DNA from: Paenibacillus pedocola
GTDB lineage: Bacteria; Bacillota; Bacilli; Paenibacillales; Paenibacillaceae
Direction of reading: 5' to 3'
Assembly (NCBI RefSeq): GCF_031599675.1
Contig: NZ_CP134223.1
Location: forward strand, 4,898,001 to 4,962,000
DNA: 64,000 nucleotides
The position numbers and the translations under genes were made by a program. Every line of letters begins with the position of its first letter. The first letter of the stretch is position 1. The notes under the pieces are model-generated. The model was not told where the DNA came from and did not search any database. It saw nothing but the letters and a program-made list of their open reading frames with translations. This document shows positions 51,408 to 59,974 of this stretch, piece after piece.

Positions 51408-53186
51408 TTAGTTTTTTACTTTCTCCGGCTTCGGTGCAAGCTTAATGTGCAGCTGCTCCAATTGTGCAGCATCTACCGGGGCCGGAGCGTCCATCAGAAG
51501 ATCGGTTGCACTTGCCGTTTTCGGGAAGGCAATCGTTTCACGCAGGTTGGTACGGCCTGCCAGCAGCATTACCAGCCGGTCAAAGCCGAAGGCAATTCCG
51601 CCGTGCGGAGGCGTGCCATATTCGAACGCATCCATCAGATAACCGAACTTCTCGTAGGCAACTTCAGGTGTGAAGCCTAGCGCGTCGAACATTTTCTCCT
51701 GTACCTCACGTTTGTAGATACGCTGGGAACCGCCGCCTACTTCGTAGCCGTTAAGCACGATATCGTAGGCCTGGGCACGGATTGCACCAGGATTGGTATC
51801 GAAGAGGTGCAGATCCTCATCCATTGGGCGTGTGAACGGATGGTGCTCCGCCACATAACGTTTTTGGTCTTCATCATAGCTGAGCAGCGGGAATTCGGTT
51901 ACCCAGGCAAATTTGAACACACTGTCGTCAATCAGGCCGAGCTGGCGGCCGATTTTGAGGCGCAGGGCACCCAGTACATCAGCAACCACTTTTTTGTTAT
52001 CTGCAGAGAAGAGCAGCAGGTCGCCTTCTTCAGCACCGGTACGCTCCTTCACAGCTGCAATTTCTTCTTCGCTGAAGAACTTAACGATCGGGCCTTTGAA
52101 TTCCCCGTCCTTCACTTGAATCCAAGCCAAGCCTTTCGCACCATAACGTGCGGCATACGGTCCAAGATCGTCGATTTCCTTACGGGTCCAGGTGCCGCAG
52201 CCCTTGGCGTTAAGGCACTTCACTTCTCCGCCTTTTTCGATCACGGAAGCGAATACCTTCACACCGCTGTCAGCCACGATATCATTCATCTCTACGAGCT
52301 CCAGGCCAAACCGCAGGTCCGGCTTATCCGAACCGTATTTGCCAATGGCTTCAGCATACGTCAGACGCTGGAACGGAACAGCCACATCTACACCTACGGT
52401 TTCTTTGAGGAGACGCTGCATCAGTGTTTCCATCATGCTGAGCAGCTCATCCTGCGGCACGAAGGAGGTCTCGATATCGACCTGGGTGAATTCCGGCTGG
52501 CGGTCAGCGCGCAGGTCCTCATCGCGGAAGCAGCGGGCGATTTGGTAATAACGCTCGATGCCGCCCACCATCAGCAGCTGCTTGTAAATCTGCGGAGATT
52601 GCGGAAGCGCGAAGAATTCGCCTTCATGCACCCGGCTTGGCACAAGATAATCACGTGCGCCTTCAGGGGAGCTTTTGGTCAGGATCGGCGTTTCAATATC
52701 AATAAATCCTTCACCGTCAAGGAAATCGCGGAAAATCTTTGCCGCTTTCGAACGAAGCAGCATCGTCTTGTACATTTCCGGACGGCGCAGGTCGAGGTAA
52801 CGGTATTTCATCCGCAGGGACTCATCCACTTCCACACCGTCTTCGATGAAGAACGGAGGGGTCTTGGCTGCATTCAGCACTTCGATATCGGTGATCTGTA
52901 CTTCAATCTCACCGGTAGGCAGATTGCGGTTGACGGTTTCATCATCTCTTTTTACAACTTTACCCGTAACAGAGAGCACATATTCACTGCGCACCTTATC
53001 GGCAATCTGCAGTGCTTCCCCGGAATAGTCCGGGTTAAAGACGATTTGCACGATTCCGCTGCGGTCGCGGAGATCAATGAACAGCACGCCTCCAAGGTCA
53101 CGGCGGGTCTGCACCCATCCGTTGAGAGTTACTGTCTGGCCGATATGCTCCGGCGTCAATTGTCCACAGTGATGGCTTCTAGTCAT
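51408..53186 (-). CDS. aspS: aspartyl-tRNA synthetase
   Basis: The 592-residue bacterial-type class II AspRS has an N-terminal anticodon-binding OB fold (GQTVTLNGWVQTRRDLGGVL) and class II motifs (FRDEDLRADRQPEFTQVD and the C-terminal GIAFGFDRLVMLLAG). The GAD insertion domain lies in the middle (about 290-420). It charges tRNA-Asp. It follows hisS with an 81-nt gap and is probably co-transcribed with it under the T-box. Confidence 0.97.
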   Translation of the reverse strand: MTRSHHCGQLTPEHIGQTVTLNGWVQTRRDLGGVLFIDLRDRSGIVQIVFNPDYSGEALQIADKVRSEYVLSVTGKVVKRDDETVNRNLPTGEIEVQITDIEVLNAAKTPPFFIEDGVEVDESLRMKYRYLDLRRPEMYKTMLLRSKAAKIFRDFLDGEGFIDIETPILTKSSPEGARDYLVPSRVHEGEFFALPQSPQIYKQLLMVGGIERYYQIARCFRDEDLRADRQPEFTQVDIETSFVPQDELLSMMETLMQRLLKETVGVDVAVPFQRLTYAEAIGKYGSDKPDLRFGLELVEMNDIVADSGVKVFASVIEKGGEVKCLNAKGCGTWTRKEIDDLGPYAARYGAKGLAWIQVKDGEFKGPIVKFFSEEEIAAVKERTGAEEGDLLLFSADNKKVVADVLGALRLKIGRQLGLIDDSVFKFAWVTEFPLLSYDEDQKRYVAEHHPFTRPMDEDLHLFDTNPGAIRAQAYDIVLNGYEVGGGSQRIYKREVQEKMFDALGFTPEVAYEKFGYLMDAFEYGTPPHGGIAFGFDRLVMLLAGRTNLRETIAFPKTASATDLLMDAPAPVDAAQLEQLHIKLAPKPEKVKN

Positions 53187-53267
53187 TATTTATCCTACCC
53201 CTTCATGGTTAAAATACAGTTTTGGATTACCTGACCGTTCATAGTGCGCATGCTTCCTTACAACAAC

Positions 53268-54521
53268 CTAGACCAGCGACTGCGCCAGCTCTTCCAGCTT
53301 CACCGTCCGCTGTTCACCGGTAGCCATCGACTTCAGGGCAATGACGCCGTTATTCAGCTCGTCTTCGCCAAGAATCGCTGTATACCGTGCCGACATGCGG
53401 TCAGCCGATTTCATCTGGGCTTTCATTTTGCGGCCGAGATAATCACGCTCTGCAGAGAAGCCCTGGCTGCGCAGATTAAACAGCTGCTTCGTAATCTCCA
53501 GGTCTGCGGCTTCGCCCAGTGCTACAAAATACACATCCAGCGGCTTCGCTGTCTCCAGCTCCACGCCCTGATTCTCCAGGATCAGCAGGATACGCTCAAG
53601 GCCAATGCCAAAACCGATGCCCGGCTGATCCGGCCCGCCGATTTCCTCCACCAGCCCGTTGTAACGGCCGCCGCCGCCGACCGTATCGATCGAACCAATG
53701 CCGGCTGCTTTATACTCAAACGCAGTATGCGTGTAATAATCCAGCCCGCGGACCAGACGGGGATTGATGCTGTACTCCACGCCCATAGTATCCAGATGGC
53801 TTTTCACCTTCTCGAAGTGAGTGGTACATTCTTCATCGAGACTATCCAGTATGGAAGGTGCACCGCCGAATTTATCCTGATCCACCTTGCAGTCCAGCAC
53901 CCGCAGCGGGTTGCGCTCCATACGCCGCTGGCAGTCACTGCACAGATTATCACGCATCGGTCTCAGGAAATTCAGCAGCTTCTCCCGGTAAGCCGCGCGG
54001 CTAGGCGCATTACCTACGGAATTCAGCTCCACTCTGACATCCTTAAGCCCCAAATCCTTGTAGAACTGATATCCCAGCGAGATGACTTCCGCATCAATTG
54101 CCGGATCAACCGCGCCGAAGGCTTCAATGCCGAATTGATGGAACTGCCGGTATCTTCCCGCCTGCGGGCGCTCATAGCGGAACATGGGCCCAATATAATA
54201 CAGCTTGCTGACATCCGGCTCGCCGTACAGCTTGTTCTGTACATATGCACGCACAACACCGGCCGTCCCTTCCGGGCGAAGCGCCAGATCACGGTCGCCT
54301 TTGTCCTTGAAGGTGTACATCTCGCCTTCCACGATGTCCGTTGTCTCGCCTACACCGCGTTCAAACAGCCCGGTGTGCTCGAACATCGGTGTGCGGATCT
54401 CCCGGTAATTGAACCGGCGGCAGAGGTCTCTGGCCTTGCCTTCAACATACTGCCATTTCTCTACTGCACCCGGAAGCACATCCTGTGTGCCCGTAGGTTT
54501 CTCAAATCTTTCTTTAGCCAC
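53268..54521 (-). CDS. hisS: histidyl-tRNA synthetase
   Basis: The 417-residue class II HisRS shows RFEKPTGTQDVLPG at the start and class II motif 2 (YIGPMFRYERPQAGRYRQF). The histidine-specific LVRGLDYYTHTAFEY follows, and the motif 3 region ends in GIGFGIGLERILLIL. It charges tRNA-His. The leader carries a T-box whose specifier appears to be an aspartate codon, so expression may answer to tRNA-Asp as well as, or instead of, tRNA-His. Confidence 0.97.
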   Translation of the reverse strand: MAKERFEKPTGTQDVLPGAVEKWQYVEGKARDLCRRFNYREIRTPMFEHTGLFERGVGETTDIVEGEMYTFKDKGDRDLALRPEGTAGVVRAYVQNKLYGEPDVSKLYYIGPMFRYERPQAGRYRQFHQFGIEAFGAVDPAIDAEVISLGYQFYKDLGLKDVRVELNSVGNAPSRAAYREKLLNFLRPMRDNLCSDCQRRMERNPLRVLDCKVDQDKFGGAPSILDSLDEECTTHFEKVKSHLDTMGVEYSINPRLVRGLDYYTHTAFEYKAAGIGSIDTVGGGGRYNGLVEEIGGPDQPGIGFGIGLERILLILENQGVELETAKPLDVYFVALGEAADLEITKQLFNLRSQGFSAERDYLGRKMKAQMKSADRMSARYTAILGEDELNNGVIALKSMATGEQRTVKLEELAQSLV

Positions 54522-54584
54522 AGCCTATCCCTCCTGAAAATAACCCCTCTTGCTTAGCATTCCCTTGCCTGCACATCTTCAAAA

Positions 54585-54945
54585 AAATGCAAAAAACCCC
54601 TCGCCTCTGTTTGTAACAAACAGGGACGAGGGATTATCATAAACGATTATTCACCCGTGGTACCACCCACATTCCGGACTCATCTGAAACTGAATCCGCT
54701 CTAAGCGGTTAACGCCCGCCTACGCGCACCGGCTACTGACCCTCGGCAATATCCATTGCCTCGCGTTCGCCGTGCGTTCTCGGGGAGGTCATTCATCCGT
54801 TCATCAACAGAATCCTTACAGCCTGGCCGAAACAGTGCTTACATCCTAAAGGATGGGTAACCATTTCTGCGGGGGATTCCTCTCTGGGGTTGTGGTTCTC
54901 GGATTACTTGGTCCCGTCATCAAAACAATTATAAACATTTCGTAT
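54585..54945 (-). promoter_or_regulatory. T-box riboswitch of the hisS-aspS operon
   Basis: On the minus strand the T-box GGGTGGTACCACGGG (54668-54654) is followed by a terminator hairpin (54632-54597) and six T's. Stem I starts near 54921 with ACCAAGTAATCC. Its 3' side reads GATGAAT-GAC-CTCCCC, giving a likely GAC (Asp) specifier; no His codon fits that position. Specifier reading is by eye. Confidence 0.88.
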
Positions 54946-54953
54946 ATTGTTAG

Positions 54954-54982
54954 ATTCTACTGAACCACTGCGCTAAAGTCAA
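54954..54982 (-). promoter_or_regulatory. sigma-A promoter of hisS-aspS
   Basis: TTGACT (54982-54977), a 17-nt spacer and TAGAAT (54959-54954) are on the minus strand, just before T-box stem I. Confidence 0.75.
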
Positions 54983-55273
54983 GAAAGGAAATGAAATTTC
55001 TCAGCTAAACATACTCCATTTCCGCCGTTTAAAAAAAGTGACCTGCAGCCGATTGCTGCAGGTCCATCATCATATATTATAAAAAAGGGGGTCATGCTTC
55101 TATTATAAACACGCTATATTAAGGAATCATGAATGTAATATTACGGTTATATTACAGAAAAGAAAGCGTTTTATTTTCTGGGACATTCCCTGATCTTCCA
55201 GCACAAAATAGTCTACACTACATCAACTTGGGCTGTCCAGTGAAATCTAATTCCGTAAGCTAAAACAAAATAA
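54983..55273. other. intergenic region with an isolated hairpin
   Basis: A hairpin (GACCTGCAGC / GCTGCAGGTC, 55040-55064) is followed on the minus strand by ACTTTTTTT and looks like a terminator, though no gene ends there. A 44-codon plus-strand frame (55129-55263) has a weak AAGGAA site but no recognisable product. A small RNA between 55065 and 55270 on the minus strand is possible but unproven. Confidence 0.35.
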
Positions 55274-55313
55274 ACAGCATCAGCCAGCCCCTCACGGGGC
55301 GGCTTGATGCTGT
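55274..55313 (-). terminator. terminator after the 146-residue protein gene
   Basis: A long hairpin (ACAGCATCAGCCAGCCCC / GGGGCGGCTTGATGCTGT) is followed on the minus strand by TTTATTTTGTTTT. Confidence 0.85.
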
Positions 55314-55356
55314 CTGTCTGAAGTAACCCGCTGATTAACCAGCAGCCATGTTCCTT

Positions 55357-55797
55357 TTATTCGAAGACCTCTACATAGGCATGTTTGCCGCGCAGTGTCT
55401 CTATAACCTCATTGTAATGCTCTTCAGCAACCTTGAGCGCCATAACCACAGTGACATCAGTCAGATCCACATCGTGATTCACATCTGCATTACGCCGGAG
55501 CCCGTCATCATTGTTGATATCTGAACGCTCCAGACCATCATCATCAACAGCCGGCACGATGGCCGCACCATTTAAGGTCCCGGTCGTTCCTGCAACACCA
55601 AAGGCACCACCGGTCATAGCTGAATTGTTATAAGGTACCAGCGGCAGAAGAATATTAGGTCTGTTGTTTCTGCCAATATCCAAAGGGTCTGTTAAGGGCG
55701 AGATTTCAAGGCCCTCCACACCGTAAGGAATTAACGCAGTTTTGGCACCTTCTGCTTCACTTTCCGTTCTGAAATAAGCCTGAATTCTTCTAGTCAT
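55357..55797 (-). CDS. 146-residue protein of unknown function, stress-type context
   Basis: The protein starts MTRRIQAYFRTESEAEGAKT and ends with a strand-helix stretch (VTVVMALKVAEEHYNEVIET). These ends resemble a ferredoxin-like alpha/beta fold such as that of heat-induced YflT-type proteins. The middle is Gly/Ala-rich (SAMTGGAFGVAGTTGTLNGA) and then Asp/Asn-rich (residues about 85-112). No known function is recognised. AAGGAGG stands 8 nt before the ATG. It lies 28 bp downstream of a DJ-1/PfpI gene and may be co-expressed with it. Confidence 0.8.
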   Translation of the reverse strand: MTRRIQAYFRTESEAEGAKTALIPYGVEGLEISPLTDPLDIGRNNRPNILLPLVPYNNSAMTGGAFGVAGTTGTLNGAAIVPAVDDDGLERSDINNDDGLRRNADVNHDVDLTDVTVVMALKVAEEHYNEVIETLRGKHAYVEVFE

Positions 55798-55825
55798 TGT
55801 CTTTCCCTCCTTCAGAAATGGTTAA

Positions 55826-56332
55826 TTACAGGACCTTCAGCAGCTCGCGCACAAATGCTGGCTCATCTTGAGGTGTGCGCGATGTAATATAATTGCCGTC
55901 AACGACGACCTCTTCATCCTTGAACTCCGCTCCGGCATTCACAACATCATCTTTAAGCGGCGGGTAGGAGGTTATGGTACGTCCTTGAAGCAGGTCTGCA
56001 CTGATTAGAATTTGCGGCCCGTGACAGATGGAGGCAATCGGGGTGCCTGCACGATCAGCTTCCTTCACGAAAGCAAGAACATCCTGGTCCAGGCGCAAAT
56101 TTTCCGGTGATGAACCGCCAGGGATGACGATAGCGTCATAGTCGCTGGCCTTCACCTCACTGATTGCTTTGTCTGCGGCATAAGAGACGTTTCCCTTTTT
56201 GCCCAGCAGCGTCTCATTTTTCTTCAGACCGATGATTTCTGCCTGATGTCCTGCTTGTATAACTTCATCATAGGGTACCTTCATTTCGGAATCTTCAAAA
56301 CCGCTGGCGAGCAGAAATGCTACCTTACTCAT
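55826..56332 (-). CDS. DJ-1/PfpI family protein (YfkM/YraA type)
   Basis: The 168-residue member of the DJ-1/PfpI superfamily has the nucleophile elbow ASICHGPQ with the conserved Cys near residue 103 and a neighbouring His. It keeps the Glu in the SGFEDSEMKVP region. Relatives are general stress proteins acting as deglycases or proteases; the exact activity is uncertain. A GTTAGA-N14-GGGTAA element (56400-56375, minus) recalls a stress sigma-B promoter. Confidence 0.9.
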   Translation of the reverse strand: MSKVAFLLASGFEDSEMKVPYDEVIQAGHQAEIIGLKKNETLLGKKGNVSYAADKAISEVKASDYDAIVIPGGSSPENLRLDQDVLAFVKEADRAGTPIASICHGPQILISADLLQGRTITSYPPLKDDVVNAGAEFKDEEVVVDGNYITSRTPQDEPAFVRELLKVL

Positions 56333-56750
56333 GAGATAAGTTCTCCTCTCCGCTATTTTGTTCTCGCTTTCTTATTACCCTGAATGTCGCGAGTTCTAAC
56401 GAAACAAACCTTCCGGATTTCTGTTTTTGACCTTCTGCCGCTCGTAATCCGCACATCTTATGTTAAAAAACTTCTGGTTATACAGTTACTTCAGGTGCGT
56501 GGAAGAAGGCTCCTCCGTCTCCCATTGAGTACCAGCAATTCTTGCTGCTCCCCGGTATCTTTCGCTGACATCGCAGCTTCTGCGGAGCATCCGGCCGGAT
56601 TTGCAGGCATACTGTTCCACACCCATGCCTTCTGTGATCGTCTCATATTGAATTCCCTGCCCTTGGCAAATTATCAGTCTCCCCTAGTGTAACCTGCATA
56701 GATAGGCTCTATTCCCTATTGCTTACATGAAGTCGAAGCGGCTTCTCCGC
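56333..56750. other. intergenic region upstream of the DJ-1 gene
   Basis: A 51-codon minus-strand frame starting near 56648 and a 102-codon plus-strand frame lack good ribosome sites or recognisable products. The sigma-B-like element lies at 56375-56400. Nothing else is identifiable. Confidence 0.35.
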
Positions 56751-56803
56751 AAAAAAGGATGCCGTAAGCTGTTCCTCAAGCGGAACAGATACGGCATCCT
56801 TAT
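56751..56803 (-). terminator. Rho-independent terminator of relA-dtd
   Basis: A long hairpin (AAGGATGCCGTA.. CTGTTCC / GGAACAG.. TACGGCATCCTT) is followed on the minus strand by six T's, just after dtd. Confidence 0.92.
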
Positions 56804-56846
56804 TAAAAGCATCAATCCTTCAAATAGTTGGAACAGTCCGGCAGAA

Positions 56847-57290
56847 TTACGTCTGGCTGTCGAGAATCAGCGTAACCGGCCCCCAGTTGGTAAACGAAAC
56901 ATCCATCATGGCTCCGAACACGCCGGTTTCCACCCGAAGCCCGCCGGCTCTCAGCTCCTGATTAAAATAGTCGTAGAGCCGTTCTGCCTCAGCTGGTGCA
57001 GCGGCAGCCATAAAGTTAGGGCGGCGGCCTTTACGGCAGTCCCCGTACAGCGTGAACTGCGATACAGAGAGGATTGCTCCGCCGGTGTCCGTGACACTAA
57101 AATTCATTTTGCCGGCGTCATCCTCAAAAATGCGCAGTCCGGCAATTTTATCGGCCAAATATTTAGCGTCCTTCTCGGTATCCCCGTGGGTAACGCCGAC
57201 CAGCAGCATCAGGCCTTCCTCTATTTCACCCGTAATTGCTCCGCCGACAGTAACCTTAGCTTCCTTGCAGCGCTGCACAACCACTCTCAT
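56847..57290 (-). CDS. dtd: D-aminoacyl-tRNA deacylase
   Basis: The 147-residue enzyme frees tRNA from wrongly attached D-amino acids. The two signature motifs are present: SVSQFTLYGDCRKGRRPNF (SQxT) and NWGPVTLILDSQT (NxGPVT) at the C-terminus, which form the cross-dimer active site. It follows relA by 21 bp, the conserved Bacillales order, and ends at a strong terminator. Confidence 0.96.
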   Translation of the reverse strand: MRVVVQRCKEAKVTVGGAITGEIEEGLMLLVGVTHGDTEKDAKYLADKIAGLRIFEDDAGKMNFSVTDTGGAILSVSQFTLYGDCRKGRRPNFMAAAAPAEAERLYDYFNQELRAGGLRVETGVFGAMMDVSFTNWGPVTLILDSQT

Positions 57291-57311
57291 TGCGTCTTTC
57301 AGCTCCTTGCC

Positions 57312-59492
57312 TTATTGCATGATACGGTTAACTGTATATACATCCTTTACGCGCTTCACCCGGTCCACGACGGACTGCAGATGATCCGTATTGCGGATGA
57401 GAATCGTCATGTGAATCATCGCCATCTTGTTCTTGTCTGATCGTCCGGTGACCGCCGAGATGTTCGTCTTGCTCTCTGACACCGCCTGCAGCACTTCATT
57501 CAGCAGACCGTTGCGGTCATGGCCGGTGATCTCAATATCGACACTGTAGTTGGCTTCCATGCTGCCTTCCCACTCGACCTCGATCACCCGTGCCGATTCT
57601 TCCCCGTCCCCATCTGTTGGAATATTCGGACAATCCTCACGGTGCACAGATACGCCGCGCCCGCGGGTTACGTAACCAACAATATCGTCACCCGGAACAG
57701 GATTGCAACATCGTGCGAAACGGACGAGCAGATTATCAATACCTTTGACACGGACGCCATTGGTCGGCTGGTTACGCTTCTCGCCGCTGGACTTGATCTC
57801 CTTCATTTCTGAAGTAAGCTCCAGATGGTTAGCAGCGTCCTCCAGCTCCTTGCGCAGCTTCTCAGTCAGCTTGTTGGCGATCTGCGAGGCGGTAATGCCT
57901 CCGAACCCGACGGCGGAGAGCATATCCTCTACATCACCGAAGGCGAACTTCTTCGCCACATCGCTGAGCTTATCCTCTGTCAGGAAATCAGAGACCTCCA
58001 TATTGAGCCGTTTCAGCTCGCGTTCCACCGCTTCGCGGCCTTTTTCGACATTTTCCTCACGCTTTTCTTTCTTGAACCATTGCTTGATCTTGCTGCGCGC
58101 ATGTGAGGATTGGGCGATTTTGAGCCAGTCGCGGCTTGGGCCGTAAGAATTTTTGGAGGTCAGAATTTCCACAATATCCCCGGTCTTCAGCTTGTGGTCG
58201 AGCGGCACTATCCGTCCGTTAACCTTGGAGCCTATCGTCCGGTTGCCGACCTCGGTATGAATCCGGAAAGCAAAATCCAGCGGAACCGAGCCAGCCGGCA
58301 ATTCCACAACCTCACCCTTAGGCGTGAATACGAATACGAGATCAGAAAAGAAGTCCATTTTGAGCGATTCCACGAACTCTTCCGCATCCTTGGCTTCATG
58401 CTGCAGCTCCAGAATTTCACGGAAGAACGGCATCCGGTTCTCCGGATTGGCGTTGTTGCTGCTGCCCTCTTTGTAGGCCCAGTGTGCTGCGATCCCGAAC
58501 TCTGCGGTCCGGTGCATTTCCCAGGTGCGGATCTGCACTTCCGTCGGCTCTCCGCCGGGACCTACCACTGTGGTGTGCAGCGACTGGTACATATTTGCTT
58601 TGGGCATGGCGATATAGTCCTTGAAACGGCCGGGCATCGGCTTCCAAAGAGTGTGAATAATCCCTAAAGTGGCATAACAATCCTTAATATTATCGACGAT
58701 GATCCGGATAGCAAGCAGATCATAAATTTCGTTAAACTGCTTATTCTTGGTATTCATCTTATTATAGACGCTATAAATATGCTTGGGACGTCCTGACAAA
58801 TCGCCTTCAATGCCCATCTCATCGAGCTTGGCGCGAATCCTTCCGATGACACTGTCGATGAACTGCTCACGTTCCGCCCGCTTCTTATGCACTAAATTGG
58901 CAATGCGGTAGTACTGCTGCGGATTCAGATAACGGAGTGCAATATCCTCCATCTCCCATTTGATCGCAGAAATCCCCAAACGGTCGGCTATCGGACAAAA
59001 AATCTCCAGCGTTTCATACGAAATCCGGCGCTGGCTCTCTTCGGACTGGTATTTAAGCGTCCGCATATTATGCAGCCGGTCCGCCAGCTTGATCACAATT
59101 ACCCGGATATCCTGGGCCATGGCAATGAACATTTTGCGGTAATTCTCATTCTGCTGCTCTTCCTTGGAGCGGAAGCGGATGCGTTCCAGCTTGGTCAGAC
59201 CATCCACCAGCATAGCGCAGGTATCGCCAAAATTCTCACGGATCTGCTCCAGGGACACCGTTGTATCTTCCACCACATCATGCAGCAGCGCTGCAATAAT
59301 GGAGATGACATCCATTTGCATATTAACGACAATATCTGCGACCGCCAGCGGATGCAGAATATAGGGCTCCCCCGATTTCCGAACCTGCCCGTGATGAGCC
59401 TGATCGGCAAACTCATAAGCTTCCCGGATGCGGAGAAGATCTTTTTCTTTTATATAGGCGCCGGCCTTTTCCATTAATTGCTCTATGCCCAT
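57312..59492 (-). CDS. relA: bifunctional (p)ppGpp synthetase/hydrolase RelA/SpoT
   Basis: The 726-residue long RSH protein has an HD hydrolase domain (LLHDVVEDT; residues about 50-150), a synthetase domain (ADRLHNMRTL before it, then RIIVDNIKDCYATLG and KPMPGRFKDYIAMPK), a TGS domain (FVFTPKGEVVELPAGSVPLD) and a C-terminal zinc-finger/ACT part (RCCNPVPGDDIVGYVTRG). It makes and removes the starvation alarmone. The HD residues are intact, so both activities are expected. It is co-transcribed with dtd. Confidence 0.97.
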   Translation of the reverse strand: MGIEQLMEKAGAYIKEKDLLRIREAYEFADQAHHGQVRKSGEPYILHPLAVADIVVNMQMDVISIIAALLHDVVEDTTVSLEQIRENFGDTCAMLVDGLTKLERIRFRSKEEQQNENYRKMFIAMAQDIRVIVIKLADRLHNMRTLKYQSEESQRRISYETLEIFCPIADRLGISAIKWEMEDIALRYLNPQQYYRIANLVHKKRAEREQFIDSVIGRIRAKLDEMGIEGDLSGRPKHIYSVYNKMNTKNKQFNEIYDLLAIRIIVDNIKDCYATLGIIHTLWKPMPGRFKDYIAMPKANMYQSLHTTVVGPGGEPTEVQIRTWEMHRTAEFGIAAHWAYKEGSSNNANPENRMPFFREILELQHEAKDAEEFVESLKMDFFSDLVFVFTPKGEVVELPAGSVPLDFAFRIHTEVGNRTIGSKVNGRIVPLDHKLKTGDIVEILTSKNSYGPSRDWLKIAQSSHARSKIKQWFKKEKREENVEKGREAVERELKRLNMEVSDFLTEDKLSDVAKKFAFGDVEDMLSAVGFGGITASQIANKLTEKLRKELEDAANHLELTSEMKEIKSSGEKRNQPTNGVRVKGIDNLLVRFARCCNPVPGDDIVGYVTRGRGVSVHREDCPNIPTDGDGEESARVIEVEWEGSMEANYSVDIEITGHDRNGLLNEVLQAVSESKTNISAVTGRSDKNKMAMIHMTILIRNTDHLQSVVDRVKRVKDVYTVNRIMQ

Positions 59493-59974
59493 TCTCGTCG
59501 TATCCGTTTCCTTTCTATAAGAAAAATTCCGTTAAGGAGTTTCTCGAAGATGTTGTTGAATTCCTCATTAGTTGTTATTTTTATTGCGATTACAGAATGA
59601 TTCAGCTGTGCTGAAAACTTATGCATTATGTAATCTTAAGAAAAATTCCGTTAAGGAGTTAATCCATCATTTAATAAAATAAACCCGCAAGTGAAACAAT
59701 ATTTGCAGGTCTTCAGCTCTTCCAAGCTGCACTACACGCAGTTTAAAGTTGTTTATAATTATGACGCTTACGATGCATTACGTCAACACTTCCCATAGCA
59801 TGGCATTCATACCAAGGCTATATGAACAAGAAAGGACAATTTACAACACAAACAGATAAAGTCTTATTTTTTTGAAAAATGTTGTTGTAAAAAGACGCCG
59901 TTCTATTTAATCTAGTAAAGGCGGTTTTCGCCTACCTAACCTAAATCTACATAGAGAAAGAGAAGTGAACTCCA
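59493..59974. repeat. relA-uraA intergenic region with two 24-bp direct repeats
   Basis: An exact 24-bp sequence, beginning TAAGAAAAATTCCGTTAAGG, occurs at 59518-59541 and again at 59637-59660, 119 bp apart. The first copy lies just upstream of relA on its template side. No gene is seen. A promoter for uraA (TTGTTG-N16-TATTTA, 59882-59909) lies near the other end. No PyrR attenuator was recognised. Confidence 0.6.

Noticed and set aside
51807..53234. 475-codon plus-strand open frame opposite aspS
   Set aside because: It lies entirely over a clear synthetase gene, its translation shows no domain, and it has no ribosome site. Long mirror frames are common over GC-balanced conserved genes.
53244..54557. 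437-codon plus-strand open frame opposite hisS
   Set aside because: A mirror of the hisS gene without recognisable motifs or a start signal.
55129..55263. 44-codon plus-strand ORF in the gap after hisS
   Set aside because: Only a weak AAGGAA upstream, no terminator on that strand and no recognisable sequence. Kept only as a remark.
59882..59974. PyrR-type attenuator before uracil permease
   Set aside because: A small GGCG/CGCC hairpin exists, but the conserved PyrR-binding loop and an attenuator pair could not be found.
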